64,000 bases of DNA from an uncultured Collinsella sp. Lineage in GTDB: Bacteria; Actinomycetota; Coriobacteriia; Coriobacteriales; Coriobacteriaceae. The notes under the pieces were generated by a model. The model saw only the letters and a program-made list of their open reading frames with translations, ran no database searches and was not told where the DNA came from. This document shows, one piece after another, positions 8,643 to 17,000 of this stretch. The stretch lies in NCBI GenBank assembly GCA_934654835.1, contig CAKUGY010000009.1:1-64000 (forward strand), read 5' to 3'. Within the stretch, counting starts at the first letter, position 1; every line of letters begins with the position of its first letter. The translations under genes and the position numbers were made by a program.

Positions 8643-10670
8643 ATGGAACAAAAGGCCAAAGACGCGGCATCGCACGCTGCGATCCCGGTGAGCATCTCGG
8701 CGATGCTCGTCACGCTGGGCGTGGTGTACGGCGATATCGGCACCAGCCCCATGTATGTAACCAAGGCGCTCGTTGCCGGCAACGGCGGCATCGGAAGCGT
8801 CACGGAGGAGTTCGTGCTCGGTGCGCTCTCCCTTGTCGTGTGGACGGTTACGCTGCTGACGACCATCAAGTACGTGCTCATCTCGCTGCGCGCCGACAAC
8901 CACGGCGAGGGCGGCATCTTCGCCCTGTACAGCCTGGTCAAGCGCTGCGGCAAGTGGCTCATCATCCCCGCCATGCTGGGCGGTGCCGCGTTGCTTGCCG
9001 ACGGCATCCTGACGCCGGCCGTTACCGTTACCACGGCCATCGAGGGCCTGCGCACCATTCCCGCGGTCCATGCCGTACTGGGCGATGACCAGGGTCGCGT
9101 TGTCGCCATCACGCTTGCCATTATCATCGTGCTCTTCTTGGTGCAGCGCATCGGTACGGCCAAGATCGGTCATGCCTTTGGCCCCATCATGACGCTGTGG
9201 TTCCTGTTCTTGGGCGGCACGGGTCTGTTTTTTGTCTTCCAGCATCCCGCCGTGCTGCTGTGCCTCAACCCGGTGCGCGGCATTGCCTTTTTGCTGAGCC
9301 CCAACAACCACGCGGGCATCATGATCTTGGGCAGCTGCTTCCTCGCCACCACCGGCGCCGAGGCACTCTACTCCGACATGGGCCATGTGGGCCGCGGCAA
9401 CATCTACGCCACCTGGCCGTTTGTTAAGTGCTGCCTGCTGCTGTCCTACATGGGCCAGGGCGCTTGGCTTATCAACAATGCTGCCAACCCCGAGCTCATG
9501 GGCATTGCCGACCTCAACCCGTTCTACCAGATGCTCGCTCCCGGCCTGCGCCCGTTTGCCGTCGGCCTTTCCACCATCGCGGCCATCATCGCCTCGCAGG
9601 CACTCATCACCGGCGCGTTCTCGCTGGTGTCCGAGGCCAGCCGTCTGGACCTCATGCCGCACATGCAGGTCTTCTATCCGGCCGAGACCAAGGGCCAGCT
9701 CTACATTCCCATGGTCAACAACGTCATGCTCGTGGGCTGCGTCATCGTGGTGCTGCTGTTCCAAAACTCGGCACACATGGAGGCCGCCTACGGCCTGGCC
9801 ATTACGCTCACCATGATGTGCACCACGCTGCTGCTCTTCTTCTACCTGCACGAGGAGCGCAAGCTCAAGGTCGCACCGTGGGTCTTCGCCGCTTTCTTCC
9901 TTTTGCTTGAGGGCTTCTTCTTTGTGAGTTCGCTCACCAAGTTCTTCCACGGCGGCTACTTCACCATCCTCATGGCCGCGCTCATCATGGGCGTCATGGT
10001 GTGCTGGTACAACGGCACGGCGGTCGAGCAGCGCCAGTTTACGCTGCTGCCGCTGCGCAGCTACCTGCCGCAGCTCAAGCGCCTGCGTGACGACGACCGC
10101 TACGAGCGCATGAGCGACAACATCGTGTACCTCACCAAGGACACCCATACCGACTACATTGACCGCGACATCGTCTACTCGATTCTGGACAAGCATCCCA
10201 AGCGCGCCCGCGCCTGGTGGTTTGTGAACGTCGAGACCATGGACGAGCCATACACGTTTGCCTATTCGGTCGAGACGTTCGACACCGACTACGTGTTCCG
10301 CGTGCATCTGTACCTGGGCTATAAGGTCAACCAGCGCGTCAATGCCTACCTGCGCCAGGTCGTTCAGGATCTTGCCGCCACCGGCGAGCTGCCCGCGCAA
10401 AAGCACGACTACTCGGTCTACAAGGACCCGGGCAACATCGGCACGTTCAAGTTCGTCATGATCCGCAAGCTGCTGGCGCCCGAGAGCGACGTGGAGCCCA
10501 GCGAGCGCACGGCCATCACGCTCAAGTACATCATCCGCCGCGCCGCCGGCACGCCCGCGCGCTGGTACGGCCTGGAGAACTCCAACGTGAGCTTTGAGTA
10601 TGTGCCGCTGTTCACCAAGTTCAAGGCCGTGAACAAGATGCAGCGCCTGGCGCCCAACGAGCGCCCGTAG
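8643..10670 (+). CDS. kup: KUP-family potassium uptake protein
   Basis: This is a 675-residue potassium/proton symporter of the KUP/HAK/KT family. The N-terminal signature VVYGDIGTSPMY lies at about residues 29-40. About twelve membrane segments run to residue 460, including NHGEGGIFALY near residue 86, followed by a cytoplasmic C-terminal domain of about 200 residues with KDTHTDYIDRDIVYSIL. Length and order fit bacterial Kup. GGAAGGAAA lies just before the ATG. Downstream are a small membrane protein and a KdpD/KdpE-like pair, which suggests the block handles potassium supply. No kdpFABC genes are present in the window. Confidence 0.93.
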   Translation: MEQKAKDAASHAAIPVSISAMLVTLGVVYGDIGTSPMYVTKALVAGNGGIGSVTEEFVLGALSLVVWTVTLLTTIKYVLISLRADNHGEGGIFALYSLVKRCGKWLIIPAMLGGAALLADGILTPAVTVTTAIEGLRTIPAVHAVLGDDQGRVVAITLAIIIVLFLVQRIGTAKIGHAFGPIMTLWFLFLGGTGLFFVFQHPAVLLCLNPVRGIAFLLSPNNHAGIMILGSCFLATTGAEALYSDMGHVGRGNIYATWPFVKCCLLLSYMGQGAWLINNAANPELMGIADLNPFYQMLAPGLRPFAVGLSTIAAIIASQALITGAFSLVSEASRLDLMPHMQVFYPAETKGQLYIPMVNNVMLVGCVIVVLLFQNSAHMEAAYGLAITLTMMCTTLLLFFYLHEERKLKVAPWVFAAFFLLLEGFFFVSSLTKFFHGGYFTILMAALIMGVMVCWYNGTAVEQRQFTLLPLRSYLPQLKRLRDDDRYERMSDNIVYLTKDTHTDYIDRDIVYSILDKHPKRARAWWFVNVETMDEPYTFAYSVETFDTDYVFRVHLYLGYKVNQRVNAYLRQVVQDLAATGELPAQKHDYSVYKDPGNIGTFKFVMIRKLLAPESDVEPSERTAITLKYIIRRAAGTPARWYGLENSNVSFEYVPLFTKFKAVNKMQRLAPNERP

Positions 10671-10738
10671 CAACTGCTTGGGCTTTGGCTGCGAAGGATA
10701 GGTTGGTAATGACAGGGATTGAGTCCCGGGAGGAAACC

Positions 10739-10933
10739 ATGGATGCAAAGGTGCTCGACGGTCGCGAGATTGCGGCGGAGCTTATGCACGAGGCGGGCAT
10801 CGACGCCGCCGAGGATCGGTTCTTTACGAATCGCGCCAACATGGACATGGCCGATCGCGTGATCTCGGTCGTGGCGCTGGTATTTGCCGCGGCGTGCGTT
10901 TGCGCCTTGCTCGCGCACGTGCTGTTTGTCTAG
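10739..10933 (+). CDS. 64-residue single-span membrane protein, function unknown
   Basis: This small ORF has a strong ribosome site (GGGAGGAAACC before ATG at 10739); the upstream in-frame ATGs lack one. It has an acidic amphipathic N-terminal half (DAKVLDGREIAAELMHEAG) and one C-terminal transmembrane segment (VISVVALVFAAACVCALLAH). It starts 69 bases after kup and is followed by a palindrome and an attenuator-like hairpin before the KdpD-like kinase. The context suggests a partner or regulator of potassium transport, comparable in size only to KdpF; no family was recognised. Confidence 0.65.
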   Translation: MDAKVLDGREIAAELMHEAGIDAAEDRFFTNRANMDMADRVISVVALVFAAACVCALLAHVLFV

Positions 10934-10944
10934 CGACCGCAGAC

Positions 10945-10959
10945 TGTAAAGGCTTTACA
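10945..10959. promoter_or_regulatory. Perfect palindrome TGTAAAG-G-CTTTACA, candidate operator
   Basis: Seven-base arms flank one central base, 12 bases after the small membrane protein gene and upstream of the two-component genes. It resembles a dimeric regulator site. The KdpE-like regulator encoded downstream is a possible ligand; that is inference. Confidence 0.45.
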
Positions 10960-10963
10960 CTAG

Positions 10964-11024
10964 AAACCACCACGAGGGAAACCACCACAAAGGTGCCTGT
11001 CCCCTTCGTGGTGGTTTTTGTTTT
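10964..11024 (+). terminator. Terminator/attenuator with two competing left arms
   Basis: Two direct copies of AAACCACCACRARGG (10964-10978 and 10979-10993) precede one right arm, CCCCTTCGTGGTGGTTT (11001-11017), and a T-rich tail. Either left arm can pair with the right arm. It lies between the small membrane protein and the sensor kinase. Confidence 0.65.
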
Positions 11025-11043
11025 GAGGGAGGGCGCGGTGCGC

Positions 11044-12669
11044 ATGGACGCTCGGGTGGATAGCGATCTTGCCGATAACTTTTGGTGGAGACGTTCGACG
11101 CAGACGCGGCGCGGTCCCCTGTACGATCTTGGCGTCTCGGCGGGGTTGTTGCTGGCGGCGACGGTTATCGGCGCGCTGCTCGACCACCCCGGAATTGCCC
11201 CTAGCATTATGATCGTCTACGTGCTTGCCGTGCAGCTGTGCGCGTTTTTTACCTGGAGCCGCCTGTACTGCTTGCTCACGTCTGCCGCCGCCGTGGCGCT
11301 CTACAACTTTTTGTTTATCGACCCCCGGTATTCGCTGACGTTTATCGACCGCATCTATCCCGGCATGTTCGTAATCATGTTTTTGGTCTCGCTCGTGTCG
11401 AGTTCAATCGCGCTGGCACTGCGCCGTGCCTTGGCACAGGCCGCTGCTAGCGACCGCCGTACGCAGATGGTGCTCGAAACCAACCGCATGTTGCAGCGCT
11501 GCGCCGACGAGCCGCAGATTGTGCATGCCATGGCCACGCAGCTGGCGCGCCTTTCGGGCTGCCCGGTCGTGTGGTACAGCGCCGATACCGAGGATGATGA
11601 CCTGCTGCCGCGCGCGACCTATACGGCGGTGGGCGATGCCGCGCCGGTGCACCATCTGGCGCCCCAGATGCCGCCGCTGCTCTCGGCTTCGGCCTACGTG
11701 GGAACGCCGCTCGACGCCACGTTTGGCGGTTCGGCGTTCTATGGCATCTACCTGACGGTGCGCTCGGGCGACAGCATCGTGCGCTCGAGTGACCCCGCCT
11801 CGGTGGTGGGCGTGCTGGCTGTCGTTGCCGAGCCCGATGTGCTGACGCACGAGGAACGGATGCTGGCCGACGCCATCGTGAGCGAAGGCGAGCTCGCGCT
11901 CGATCGCGCCCGCGCCATGGAGGCACGCGAGGAGGCAGCGGTGCTCGCCAAAAACGAGCAGCTGCGTGCCAACCTGCTGCGCTCCATCTCGCACGATTTG
12001 CGCACGCCGCTCACGAGCATCTCGGGCAATGCTGACGTGCTGCTCGACCAGGGCTCAACCGGCACGGCGGTGCTCGACGCCCAGACGCGTCGCAACATGC
12101 TGCTGTCCATTCGCTCGGATGCGCTGTGGCTCAACGCCACCGTCGAGAACCTGCTTGCCATCACTAAGCTGGAGGGCGGCGGCATGCATCTGTCGACCAC
12201 GCTCGAGCTCATGGACGATATTGTCGAGGAGGCGCTGCGCCACGTGAACCCTGCCGTGCGCGAACACGACCTCAAGGTGGTCGCGTGCGACGAACCGGCG
12301 CTCGTCAACGTCGACGCGCGCCTGATGGTGCAACTTGTGGTGAACCTGGTAAACAACGCCATCACGTATACGCCGGCGGGCTCACATATCGTGATTTCGA
12401 TTGGCGTCGACGAGGGGCGCGTGACGTGCTCGGTCGCCGACGACGGGCCGGGCATCGCGCCCGAGGACCGCGAGCGCATCTTTGAGTCGTTCTACACCGC
12501 CAACCATGGTTTGGCCGACAGCCGTCGCAGCGTGGGCCTGGGGCTTTCGCTCTGCCGCTCCATTGCGCTGGCGCATGGCGGTAGCATAGAAGTTGCCGCG
12601 GCGGATTCGCACGGCTCGGTCTTTACGATCGAGCTTCCCGCTGCCGATGTTTCGTTTGATAAGGAGTAG
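11044..12669 (+). CDS. KdpD-like sensor histidine kinase lacking the KdpD/USP N-terminal half
   Basis: This is a 541-residue kinase with the C-terminal architecture of KdpD. A four-span DUF4118 membrane region lies at about residues 25-130, then a GAF-like region to about 290. A HisKA domain follows with SISHDLRTPLTS (phospho-acceptor His near 317). The HATPase domain has NLVNNAITYTP, DDGPGIAPED and SVGLGLSLCRS. The cytoplasmic KdpD and universal-stress domains that normally occupy some 370 residues are absent. GAGGGAGGG precedes both the ATG at 11044 and an in-frame GTG at 11038, and either may be used. It ends four bases before the response regulator. Without kdpFABC, kup is a plausible target. 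Confidence 0.85.
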   Translation: MDARVDSDLADNFWWRRSTQTRRGPLYDLGVSAGLLLAATVIGALLDHPGIAPSIMIVYVLAVQLCAFFTWSRLYCLLTSAAAVALYNFLFIDPRYSLTFIDRIYPGMFVIMFLVSLVSSSIALALRRALAQAAASDRRTQMVLETNRMLQRCADEPQIVHAMATQLARLSGCPVVWYSADTEDDDLLPRATYTAVGDAAPVHHLAPQMPPLLSASAYVGTPLDATFGGSAFYGIYLTVRSGDSIVRSSDPASVVGVLAVVAEPDVLTHEERMLADAIVSEGELALDRARAMEAREEAAVLAKNEQLRANLLRSISHDLRTPLTSISGNADVLLDQGSTGTAVLDAQTRRNMLLSIRSDALWLNATVENLLAITKLEGGGMHLSTTLELMDDIVEEALRHVNPAVREHDLKVVACDEPALVNVDARLMVQLVVNLVNNAITYTPAGSHIVISIGVDEGRVTCSVADDGPGIAPEDRERIFESFYTANHGLADSRRSVGLGLSLCRSIALAHGGSIEVAAADSHGSVFTIELPAADVSFDKE

Positions 12670-12673
12670 CGCC

Positions 12674-13387
12674 GTGCCGAACTCTGCTGTGAAACCGCTC
12701 ATCTTGGTCGTTGAGGACGATCCCGCCGTCCGCAGCCTCATCGTTGCCGCACTCGAGGCGCATGGTCTGCGCCATATGGCCGTGGAGACCGCCCATGCCG
12801 CCATCGCCGCCGCCTCGTCACAGGCGCCGAGCATTGTGCTGCTCGATCTGGGTCTGCCTGATATGGACGGCGTCAAGGTAGTGGAGTCGGTGCGCGCATG
12901 GTCGGGCATGCCGATCATCGTGGTCTCGGCGCGCAGCGAGGACGCGGACAAGATCCGCGCGCTCGACGCCGGTGCCGACGATTACCTGACCAAGCCGTTT
13001 TCGGTCGAGGAGCTGCTCGCGCGTATCCGCACCACGCTCAGGCGCCTTTCGTATGTGCAGATAGGTGTGGGTTCGTCCGAGGGCGCGTTCGATACCGGCG
13101 AGCTGCATATTGATTACGACGCCGGCATCGCCACGATGGATGGCGAAGAACTGCACCTGACACCCATCGAGTACAAGCTGCTTTGCCTGCTGGCGCACAA
13201 CGCCGACAAGGTGCTGACGCACCAGTTTATCCTGCACGAGATTTGGGGCACGGCCACCAAGAGCGACCTGGCGAGCCTGCGCGTCTTCATGGGCACGCTG
13301 CGCAAAAAGATCGAAGCGGACCCTGCACACCCGCGCTACATCCAAACTCACGTAGGCATCGGCTATCGCCTAGTCACCCAAGGCTAG
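12674..13387 (+). CDS. KdpE-like OmpR-family response regulator
   Basis: This is a 237-residue regulator. The receiver domain has VVEDDPAVR, LLDLGLPDMDG with the phospho-acceptor Asp near residue 58, and DDYLTKPFS. A winged-helix DNA-binding domain follows, with LHLTPIEYKLLCLLA and the C-terminal HVGIGYRLV. The start is GTG at 12674: AAGGAG lies seven bases upstream and overlaps the end of the kinase gene, so translation is probably coupled. Sequence and pairing resemble KdpE. The palindrome at 10945-10959 is a candidate binding site. A large bidirectional terminator follows. Confidence 0.9.
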   Translation: MPNSAVKPLILVVEDDPAVRSLIVAALEAHGLRHMAVETAHAAIAAASSQAPSIVLLDLGLPDMDGVKVVESVRAWSGMPIIVVSARSEDADKIRALDAGADDYLTKPFSVEELLARIRTTLRRLSYVQIGVGSSEGAFDTGELHIDYDAGIATMDGEELHLTPIEYKLLCLLAHNADKVLTHQFILHEIWGTATKSDLASLRVFMGTLRKKIEADPAHPRYIQTHVGIGYRLVTQG

Positions 13388-13411
13388 CCCATCGCCCACA
13401 TCCCCTCATGA

Positions 13412-13486
13412 GTTGCGGTGAAATACGGACGGAAATGGCCTGTTTGGCGGCCAAACAGTCCATATTCCACCGCAACTTTTTTATTT
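13412..13486. terminator. Long bidirectional hairpin terminator
   Basis: GTTGCGGTGAAATA pairs with TATTCCACCGCAAC, and an inner stem pairs CCTGTTTGGC with GCCAAACAG. A TTTTTT run follows on the plus strand and A-rich DNA borders the other side. It separates two convergent genes and is much longer than a minimal terminator. Confidence 0.75.
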
Positions 13487-16051
13487 GCCCTTGGGCTTGC
13501 TGGCGTAGAACTTCTTCTTTTTTGGTTTGCCGGCGGGGGAGGGGCTGCCGTTGCCGTGCGGCTTGCCGTCGCCGGCGGGCATCGAACGGGGCGCTGCTGC
13601 ACGAGGCTTGCGGGCCTCGGGGTTGCGTAGCTCCTCGACGCGCTCGGCAATCTCCTCGGCGCTAAAGCCGACCTCGGCCATGGCGTCCTCGATGGGCAGA
13701 CGGCGCACGATATAGCAGTGGTGCACCTTCTGGTTGCGCGCGAAGTCCTCGGGGATGGTCTGTGCCGTAATGTCCTCCAGCACCACGCCCGCGCGTGCGA
13801 GCTTGCGCGTTTCGGGACGGAAGCCGCGCAGGTTGCAGCTAAAGATGGCATGGCCGCCCTGCGCGAGCAGGCGCGATACGCCGGCCAAAAGCTCAACATG
13901 GTCGCGCTGGACATCCCAGGTGCGGCGGCCCATCTTGGACGAGTTCGAGAACGTGGGCGGGTCGACAAAGATCAGGTCCCAGCGGTTGCGCGTCTGGCGC
14001 TGGTCGCGAATCCAGGCGAGCACGTCGTCGCGCACAAAGTGATGCTGCGGCCCCACAAAACCGTTCTGGCGCATGTTGCGCTCGGCCCAGTCCAGGTAGG
14101 TGTTCGAGAGGTCGACCGTCACGGTCTCCTCGACGCCACCATCGGCCGCGTAGCAGGTGGCGGTGCCGGTGTAGGCGAACAGGTTGAGGAAACGGCGCGC
14201 CTGCTTGGCGTGCTCGCGTACCAGGTCGCGGGTGACGCGGTGGTCCAGGAAGATGCCGACGTCCAGGTAGTCGTCAAAGTTGACGGCAAAGGTGAGGCCG
14301 CCCTCCTCGATGAGCGGCAGACGGCGGCGCGCGATGTTGGCGCGCTCGCCCGAGCCGCCCTTGCCGGCGCCCTGCTTGCCGTACTGCGAGCCGCCGCGCG
14401 AGCGCATGCGGGCCTTGGCGTGCACGTGCTCGGCGGGGACATCCAGGATGCGCGGCGCGATGGCCAGGATGTCGAGCATGCGGGCCTGGGCCAGAGCGGG
14501 GTCGATGGTCTTGGGTGCGGCGTATTCGGCGATGACGAGCCAGCGGCCCGGCGTCTGTGGACAGCCCTCGTACAGGTCGATGGCGGCGGAGTAATCGGGC
14601 AGGTCGGCATCGTAGACGCGGTAGCAGCTCACGCCCTCGCGCTTGGCCCACTTGCGGCGCAGGCGGGCGTTCTTGCGCAGGCGGTTGGCGAACTGCTCGG
14701 ACTCGGGGATGAGCACGGGCAGCGGCTTGCCGTCGCCCAGGTCGAGCGTGGCGGCGGGCTCGGGCATGGCGGGCGCGGCGCTGCTCGTATCATCGGCATC
14801 GCCGGCATCCGCAGCCTCGCCCTCGGCATCCGCGCCGGTCGCGGCTTCAAACGCCGCGGCGGCATGGTCGAGCGAGGGCCAAACCTCGATAGCGGCCTCC
14901 TCGTTATTGGGCATGACGGCGATGGAGCGCTCGGGCTCGGCGTGGAGCGCGCGGGCCATAAGGCCGTCGCGGGTGAGCGCGGCGACCGGTGCCGAAGTAA
15001 GCTCGGGCGCGCGGCGCAGCTCGCCGATGAGCGTCATGGCGTCGTGCATGAGCGACAGCTGCGTCTCGGTAGTGTCCGCGACGATGGCGGCGCCGGCGAC
15101 AGCGCCCGCATGATCCAGCACGGTGGCGGGCTTGGCGGCGCAAAAATCGACAAAGCGCTTGTAGCCGGCGCACTTGACCATGCGCTCGGCGGTCTTGCGG
15201 GCGGCGGGATCGATGTCCACGGCAACGATGCGCGCCTGGCGCTCGCGCGCTGCGGTCTCGCGCTCGCGTGCCTCGGCGCGCAGCTGCTCCCACAGGGTAG
15301 CGTCGTGCAGCTGCCAACCCTCAAAACCCCAGTGCTCGCGGGCGGCGCCCGGGGCGCGGTCGGTCAGGATATTCACGGCCTCCAGCAGCAGACCGCCGCC
15401 GGCGCACGAGGCGTCGATCAGCGTGGGCAGGGCCTCATTCTCGTAATCGTCGGCTGTCAGCTCGCGCTCGCACAGCGCGGTCCAGCCGACCTGCGCCAAC
15501 ACCAGCGCGGCGTAGTCGGGGCGCAGCACATGCGTGCCCTCGCCGGCGCGGGTCGCGGCAGGCGGCAGGCGCTTGAACAGCGGATCGCCCGAAAGGTCCA
15601 GGCTGATGCTCGCGCGGCGCTGACGCAGCGAAAGCAGCAGGTGAACGTCGGGGTCGGCGGCGTCGACATCGGCGCGACGGCCCGTGGTCTCGGCCAGACG
15701 GTCGCACAGCGCGTCCTTGGCGCGCAGGGCCGAGAAGCGCGTGTTGCGCAGCTGCTCGGTCACGCCGCGGGCGGTGATGGCGATGGTGGCGCCGGGGCGG
15801 ATGATGGTCTCCCAGGCGATGTCGTAAACGCTGTCGTACAGCTCGTCGGCATCCTGCGCCTCAAAGCGCCCGAGTACCACGAACACGCGGCTCGCCAGGC
15901 GCGACCACAGGCATGCGCGGTAGCCCTCTTCGAGCTCGCCCTCAAATGTAGCGCGGCCCTTCAGGCGGCGGACATGCGAAAGCCCGAGCCGCTTGAGCTC
16001 GTCGGCGAGTGCGGATTCAAAGCCCTCGGGGCAGCTTGCGTAAAATTCCAT
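13481..16051 (-). CDS. rlmKL: RlmKL-type 23S rRNA methyltransferase with degenerate RlmL half
   Basis: This 856-residue protein aligns along its length with E. coli RlmKL (m2G2445/m7G2069 methylation). The start MEFYASCPEGF at 16051 matches the THUMP domain start, and AAREHWGFEGWQLHD matches the RlmL linker. The RlmK half is complete: LNLFAYTGTATCYAA for SAM and FVDPPTFSNSSKM near residue 694. The RlmL half is not. The usual DPMCGSGT is DASCAGGG near residue 211, and the NPPYG catalytic motif is replaced by VADTTET near residue 323. An acidic Ala-rich insert lies near residues 390-430, and a Lys/Pro-rich tail ends the protein. RlmK activity is likely; RlmL activity is doubtful. Confidence 0.88.
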   Translation of the reverse strand: MEFYASCPEGFESALADELKRLGLSHVRRLKGRATFEGELEEGYRACLWSRLASRVFVVLGRFEAQDADELYDSVYDIAWETIIRPGATIAITARGVTEQLRNTRFSALRAKDALCDRLAETTGRRADVDAADPDVHLLLSLRQRRASISLDLSGDPLFKRLPPAATRAGEGTHVLRPDYAALVLAQVGWTALCERELTADDYENEALPTLIDASCAGGGLLLEAVNILTDRAPGAAREHWGFEGWQLHDATLWEQLRAEARERETAARERQARIVAVDIDPAARKTAERMVKCAGYKRFVDFCAAKPATVLDHAGAVAGAAIVADTTETQLSLMHDAMTLIGELRRAPELTSAPVAALTRDGLMARALHAEPERSIAVMPNNEEAAIEVWPSLDHAAAAFEAATGADAEGEAADAGDADDTSSAAPAMPEPAATLDLGDGKPLPVLIPESEQFANRLRKNARLRRKWAKREGVSCYRVYDADLPDYSAAIDLYEGCPQTPGRWLVIAEYAAPKTIDPALAQARMLDILAIAPRILDVPAEHVHAKARMRSRGGSQYGKQGAGKGGSGERANIARRRLPLIEEGGLTFAVNFDDYLDVGIFLDHRVTRDLVREHAKQARRFLNLFAYTGTATCYAADGGVEETVTVDLSNTYLDWAERNMRQNGFVGPQHHFVRDDVLAWIRDQRQTRNRWDLIFVDPPTFSNSSKMGRRTWDVQRDHVELLAGVSRLLAQGGHAIFSCNLRGFRPETRKLARAGVVLEDITAQTIPEDFARNQKVHHCYIVRRLPIEDAMAEVGFSAEEIAERVEELRNPEARKPRAAAPRSMPAGDGKPHGNGSPSPAGKPKKKKFYASKPKGK

Positions 16052-16126
16052 GGGTGACCTCTCTGGTTGCGTCGCTCCATTATATGATGGATGCTTCGTT
16101 TGCTCTCGCCCCCGAAAGGAACCCAT

Positions 16127-16954
16127 ATGATTGATGCGTGCCCCGATTCCGCTGTGCTGTTTTTTGATGTGGACGGCACGCTGACGTCGTTCGATCCCGA
16201 CGATATGACCGACAAGGACTTTTCGGCGGTTCGCCCCTCGCAGGCGGTCATCGAGGCGTTTCATCGTCTGCGCGATGCGGGGCACAAGGCGTTTATTTGC
16301 ACGGGTCGTCCCCTGTGGCTCATCGCCGATAGCCTGCGCGCACTGGAGCCTGCGGGTATCGTGGCCATGGCGGGTGCCACGCTCGAGGTCGAGGGCCGCG
16401 TGGTGCATGAGGACTGCTTTGACGAGGATGTTATCGCGGAGCTCGCGCGTCGCATTTCTGTGGCGGGCGGCGAGGCGTTGTTCGAGACGAACGGTGCCAC
16501 CTATTCACTTGAGCCAGTTGGTGTCGAACAGTCATTTCTGCTAGGCGCCGGCGTGGTGCACAGCGTCGAGGAAATGCGCGTCGACGGTCGTTTGCGCGTG
16601 GGCAAGGTGTGCCTGAATGCACCTAGCCTGGGGCGCGTGGCCAACGACGACGGCTTTATCGAACGCAACTTTGAGCTGTGCAACACCGGCGGGGAAAACC
16701 GCGAGCTGAGCCCCAAGGGCATCGATAAGGGCGTGGGCGTGGCGCGAGCGCTGGAGTATCTGGGCCGTGCGGGTAATGCGTGCACTTTTGGTTTTGGCGA
16801 TTCGGGTAACGACCTGGGCATGCTCGCCGCCGTGGAGACGGCTGTAGCCATGGGCAACGCCATGCCCGAGGTCAAGGCGGTCGCCGACTACGTGACCGAC
16901 GACGTCGCGCACGACGGCACCGTTACGGCGATGCAGCATTTCGGTTTGATCTAA
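16127..16954 (+). CDS. HAD-superfamily (Cof-type) phosphatase
   Basis: This is a 275-residue Cof/IIB-type HAD hydrolase. Motif I is FFDVDGTLTSF near residue 12, motif II CTGRP near residue 60, motif III the K of LSPKGIDKG near residue 200, and motif IV GFGDSGNDLGML near 225. The middle holds a cap domain. Such enzymes dephosphorylate sugar phosphates or cofactors; the substrate is not readable here. The ATG at 16127 follows GAAAGGAA. The gene diverges from rlmKL and converges on the DeoR regulator. Confidence 0.85.
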   Translation: MIDACPDSAVLFFDVDGTLTSFDPDDMTDKDFSAVRPSQAVIEAFHRLRDAGHKAFICTGRPLWLIADSLRALEPAGIVAMAGATLEVEGRVVHEDCFDEDVIAELARRISVAGGEALFETNGATYSLEPVGVEQSFLLGAGVVHSVEEMRVDGRLRVGKVCLNAPSLGRVANDDGFIERNFELCNTGGENRELSPKGIDKGVGVARALEYLGRAGNACTFGFGDSGNDLGMLAAVETAVAMGNAMPEVKAVADYVTDDVAHDGTVTAMQHFGLI

Positions 16955-16956
16955 TT

Positions 16957-16996
16957 AAATGGCCGGTTCGCCCTCACTGTGGGCGAACCGGCCATT
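16957..16996. terminator. Bidirectional terminator
   Basis: AAATGGCCGGTTCGCCC pairs perfectly with GGGCGAACCGGCCATTT, flanked by A and T runs. It lies between the convergent HAD and DeoR genes. Confidence 0.88.
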
Positions 16997-17000
16997 TGAG

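Noticed and set aside
13718..16057. 779-codon plus-strand frame opposite rlmKL
   Set aside because: It is a shadow frame without domains. The opposite strand aligns with RlmKL throughout.
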